Source: Trichormus variabilis 0441 (GTDB lineage Bacteria; Cyanobacteriota; Cyanobacteriia; Cyanobacteriales; Nostocaceae). From it: a stretch of DNA of 64,000 nt. Of the stretch, positions 62,316 to 64,000 are shown piece after piece. The notes beneath the pieces were generated by a model. The model had not been told where the DNA came from. It did no database searches and was given only the letters and a program-made list of their open reading frames with translations. Location: positions 680,001 to 744,000 of the forward strand of contig NZ_CP047242.1 of assembly GCF_009856605.1 (NCBI RefSeq), read 5' to 3'. The stretch's first letter is position 1. The number at the start of each line of letters is the position of its first letter. The translations under genes and the position numbers were made by a program.

Positions 62316-63956
62316 CTAATGATTAATAATAGTTGTGACGTGTTGTAGCTTTGTTTGATACACCTTGACTAATCTATCAATTCCTTTAAAACGATAATCT
62401 CCCATTTTTTGAAAATCATAACGTTGTGAAAGTAATTCATAAGTGGCTTCACTAATGACGCATTCGCTAGGTGGACACACTGCTTCCATACGCGCAGCTA
62501 AATTAATTGTTCCGCCTAAGGCTGTGTACTCTACCCTTTGAGAACTACCAACATCCCCAACAACAGCCTTACCACTGTTAATGGCTATACGTAACTGTAG
62601 CGGTTCTTGCCAGAAACCATTGGCGTTGAGATGTTCCATCCGAATAAGCATACCTTTAGCCGCAGCAGTGGCGCGATCAGCGTGGTCTGCTTGGGGTTCG
62701 GGCGCGCCAAAAAATGCCATGATACAATCACCGATATATTTATCTAAAGTGCCGCCACAGGCAAACACTTCTTGTAACATCTCTTCAAATAAGTTATTTA
62801 ATAATTGAGCGATCGCTGTTGGTGTTAATCTTTCGGAAATAGCTGTAAATCCCACTAAATCAGCAAACAAAATACTGATTTCGCTTTCCGCCGGCGGTAA
62901 GCGACCATCTGGTAAACCACCAATAGAAATCAATTGTTGGACGACGGCCGGAGAATGATAACGTTCTAGGCGATGGCGAATGACTTCTTCTGTTTTCAGT
63001 TTCTCTGCTAATAACCAACGTTGGACGCTAGAAGCCACAAGATTTGCCAAAGCGGAAAAAAAGCTGAGTTCTTCTTCGCCATCTCTCTCCCAGTGATAAG
63101 AAGACAAATGAGCATCAGCATAAAGCACGCCTACAACTTTATTTTCATCCCATAACGGTACAGCCATCGCGCTACGAATGCCTTTGAGTAAAATGCTGTG
63201 TTCACTAGAAAACCGCTCATCTTTGTGAGTGTCAGCAGTTTGGATGACGATTTTTTCTTCAAATACCTTTTGACAGATACTACGACTAATCCAACTAGCA
63301 TCAGCTAATAAATATTGCTGTTGAGTTTTACTTCTAGTACCAGCGTTGACTAGCTCTAGATGACCGCAACCATTGACATCAATTAATAATGCTAAACGGT
63401 CAATACTACCGAGGTAACGAAACACAACCTGTTGTACCTGAAAAAAGATTTCCTCGATGGATGCAGCTGCACACAGATTTTTGGCGATGTCTACTAAGTC
63501 CTTAAGCCGGGCAATTGTTTTATTCTTATTGCTGATGTCACCATCATCACTATTAGCTTCTATCCATTGTTGTTGTAGTTGCTTGGCACTGCGAAAAATG
63601 GTTCTCTGTTCGCCAACATCAGAAACTGGTACTGGCTCAATCGAGACTACTGTTACAGGTTTTTGAAACATCACGACTAAATTCACATTCCCCAACCAAA
63701 TGACATCACCATGCTGCAACTGTCGTGGATGGCTAACAATGCTTTGATTAACTTGTGTTCCGTTTTTACTACCCAGATCCTCAATTATCCATTTACCATC
63801 AGCTTTTTTTACCAATTGAGCGTGCTTACGAGAAACACCAGCGAACGGTAAGTATAAATTACATTCCGGCAACCGACCAATTGTGAACACATCTCGATTC
63901 ACGGTAACAGTTGTTTCCGTATCTCCTTGTTGTAGGCGTAAAGTCAGTTCAGTCAT
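62316..63956 (-). CDS. FHA-GAF adenylate cyclase (class III)
   Basis: A 546-residue soluble cyclase that makes cAMP. FHA domain (about 1-100, FTIGRLPECNLYLPFAGVSRKHAQLV, LGSKNGTQVN) for phosphothreonine binding; GAF (about 170-315, SAMAVPLWDENKVVGVLYADAHLSS) for a small ligand; class III cyclase (about 355-530) with metal aspartates in ISILFADLVGFTAIS and LDKYIGDCIMAFFG, the adenine-specifying lysine in DKYIGD, and VEYTALGGTINLAARMEA. All catalytic residues appear present. FHA suggests control by a Ser/Thr kinase. Its upstream end is close to the window edge; 44 bp remain. Confidence 0.94.
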   Translation of the reverse strand: MTELTLRLQQGDTETTVTVNRDVFTIGRLPECNLYLPFAGVSRKHAQLVKKADGKWIIEDLGSKNGTQVNQSIVSHPRQLQHGDVIWLGNVNLVVMFQKPVTVVSIEPVPVSDVGEQRTIFRSAKQLQQQWIEANSDDGDISNKNKTIARLKDLVDIAKNLCAAASIEEIFFQVQQVVFRYLGSIDRLALLIDVNGCGHLELVNAGTRSKTQQQYLLADASWISRSICQKVFEEKIVIQTADTHKDERFSSEHSILLKGIRSAMAVPLWDENKVVGVLYADAHLSSYHWERDGEEELSFFSALANLVASSVQRWLLAEKLKTEEVIRHRLERYHSPAVVQQLISIGGLPDGRLPPAESEISILFADLVGFTAISERLTPTAIAQLLNNLFEEMLQEVFACGGTLDKYIGDCIMAFFGAPEPQADHADRATAAAKGMLIRMEHLNANGFWQEPLQLRIAINSGKAVVGDVGSSQRVEYTALGGTINLAARMEAVCPPSECVISEATYELLSQRYDFQKMGDYRFKGIDRLVKVYQTKLQHVTTIINH

Positions 63957-64000
63957 GGGTGTAATATATGTATCCTGACAGATGGGAACACAAAGTTGTC

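Overview
The window is chromosomal DNA of a filamentous, heterocyst-forming type cyanobacterium (Nostocales; Nostoc/Anabaena/Trichormus group). This rests on many HIP1 octamers (GCGATCGC), short tandem heptamer repeats between genes, an uptake hydrogenase hupSL with the cyanobacterial extended hyp cluster, an NTRC fusion, an rbp-rpsU pair, and a gene order that from memory resembles the hup/hyp region of Anabaena sp. PCC 7120. Unlike vegetative PCC 7120, hupL here is one uninterrupted reading frame and still carries the 16-bp sequence I remember as the recombination site of the hupL element.

Layout. 0-3.5 kb: nucleotide-sugar genes (UDP-sugar SDR fragment, UDP-glucose dehydrogenase), YbaK deacylase and a DUF433/DUF5615 toxin-antitoxin pair. 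3.7-4.8 kb: an AT-rich orphan membrane gene. 4.9-7.5 kb (minus): hupL and hupS. 8.0-18.4 kb (plus): two small membrane proteins, TPR, NifU-C and NHL proteins, then hypF, hypC, hypD, a tautomerase, hypE, hypA and hypB. Together these are the assembly line for the NiFe centre, probably with helpers for the small-subunit FeS clusters. 18.7-21.1 kb: a CRISPR array of 34 repeats with no cas gene in the window. 21.3-24.1 kb: HtrA protease, a half-size TSUP transporter, formamidase-like enzyme. 24.1-25.3 kb: a complete IS630-family element with 32-bp inverted repeats. 25.4-28.2 kb (minus): a two-gene unit of an Hsp70/actin-type ATPase with a membrane hairpin and a membrane partner; I regard this as the best candidate for an undescribed system. 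28.4-30.7 kb: glgB.

32.7-35.4 kb: an FtsL-like bitopic protein followed by the FtsI transpeptidase. 35.5-45.3 kb: assorted metabolic and envelope genes (haem-oxygenase-fold enzyme, methyltransferase, GCS2-like ligase, YchF, a glycosyltransferase of the PMT type, NagB, a HAD phosphatase). 45.5-50.5 kb (minus): a 1672-residue hybrid histidine kinase whose ATPase domain contains an in-frame insert resembling intergenic repeat DNA. 50.9-54.3 kb: two radical SAM proteins, then ureE-ureF-ureG. 54.5-57 kb: NTRC and a sugar ABC permease. 57.1-57.4 kb: a tRNA-Asn(GUU) gene with encoded CCA among tRNA-like remnants, directly before 57.6-60.3 kb: KptA/Tpt1, YdeI-like and slipin genes. 60.5-61.2 kb: rbp and rpsU with a strong terminator. 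61.5-62.1 kb: a RelE/HigB-type toxin and an apparently truncated antitoxin. 62.3-64.0 kb (minus): an FHA-GAF adenylate cyclase.

Dispersed repeats include three 65-bp inverted-repeat elements (one nested in a larger inverted repeat), two copies of a GGGTGGGCA-type element and three GTAGAGACG-type hairpins. All functional statements are from reading motifs and context; no database search was possible.
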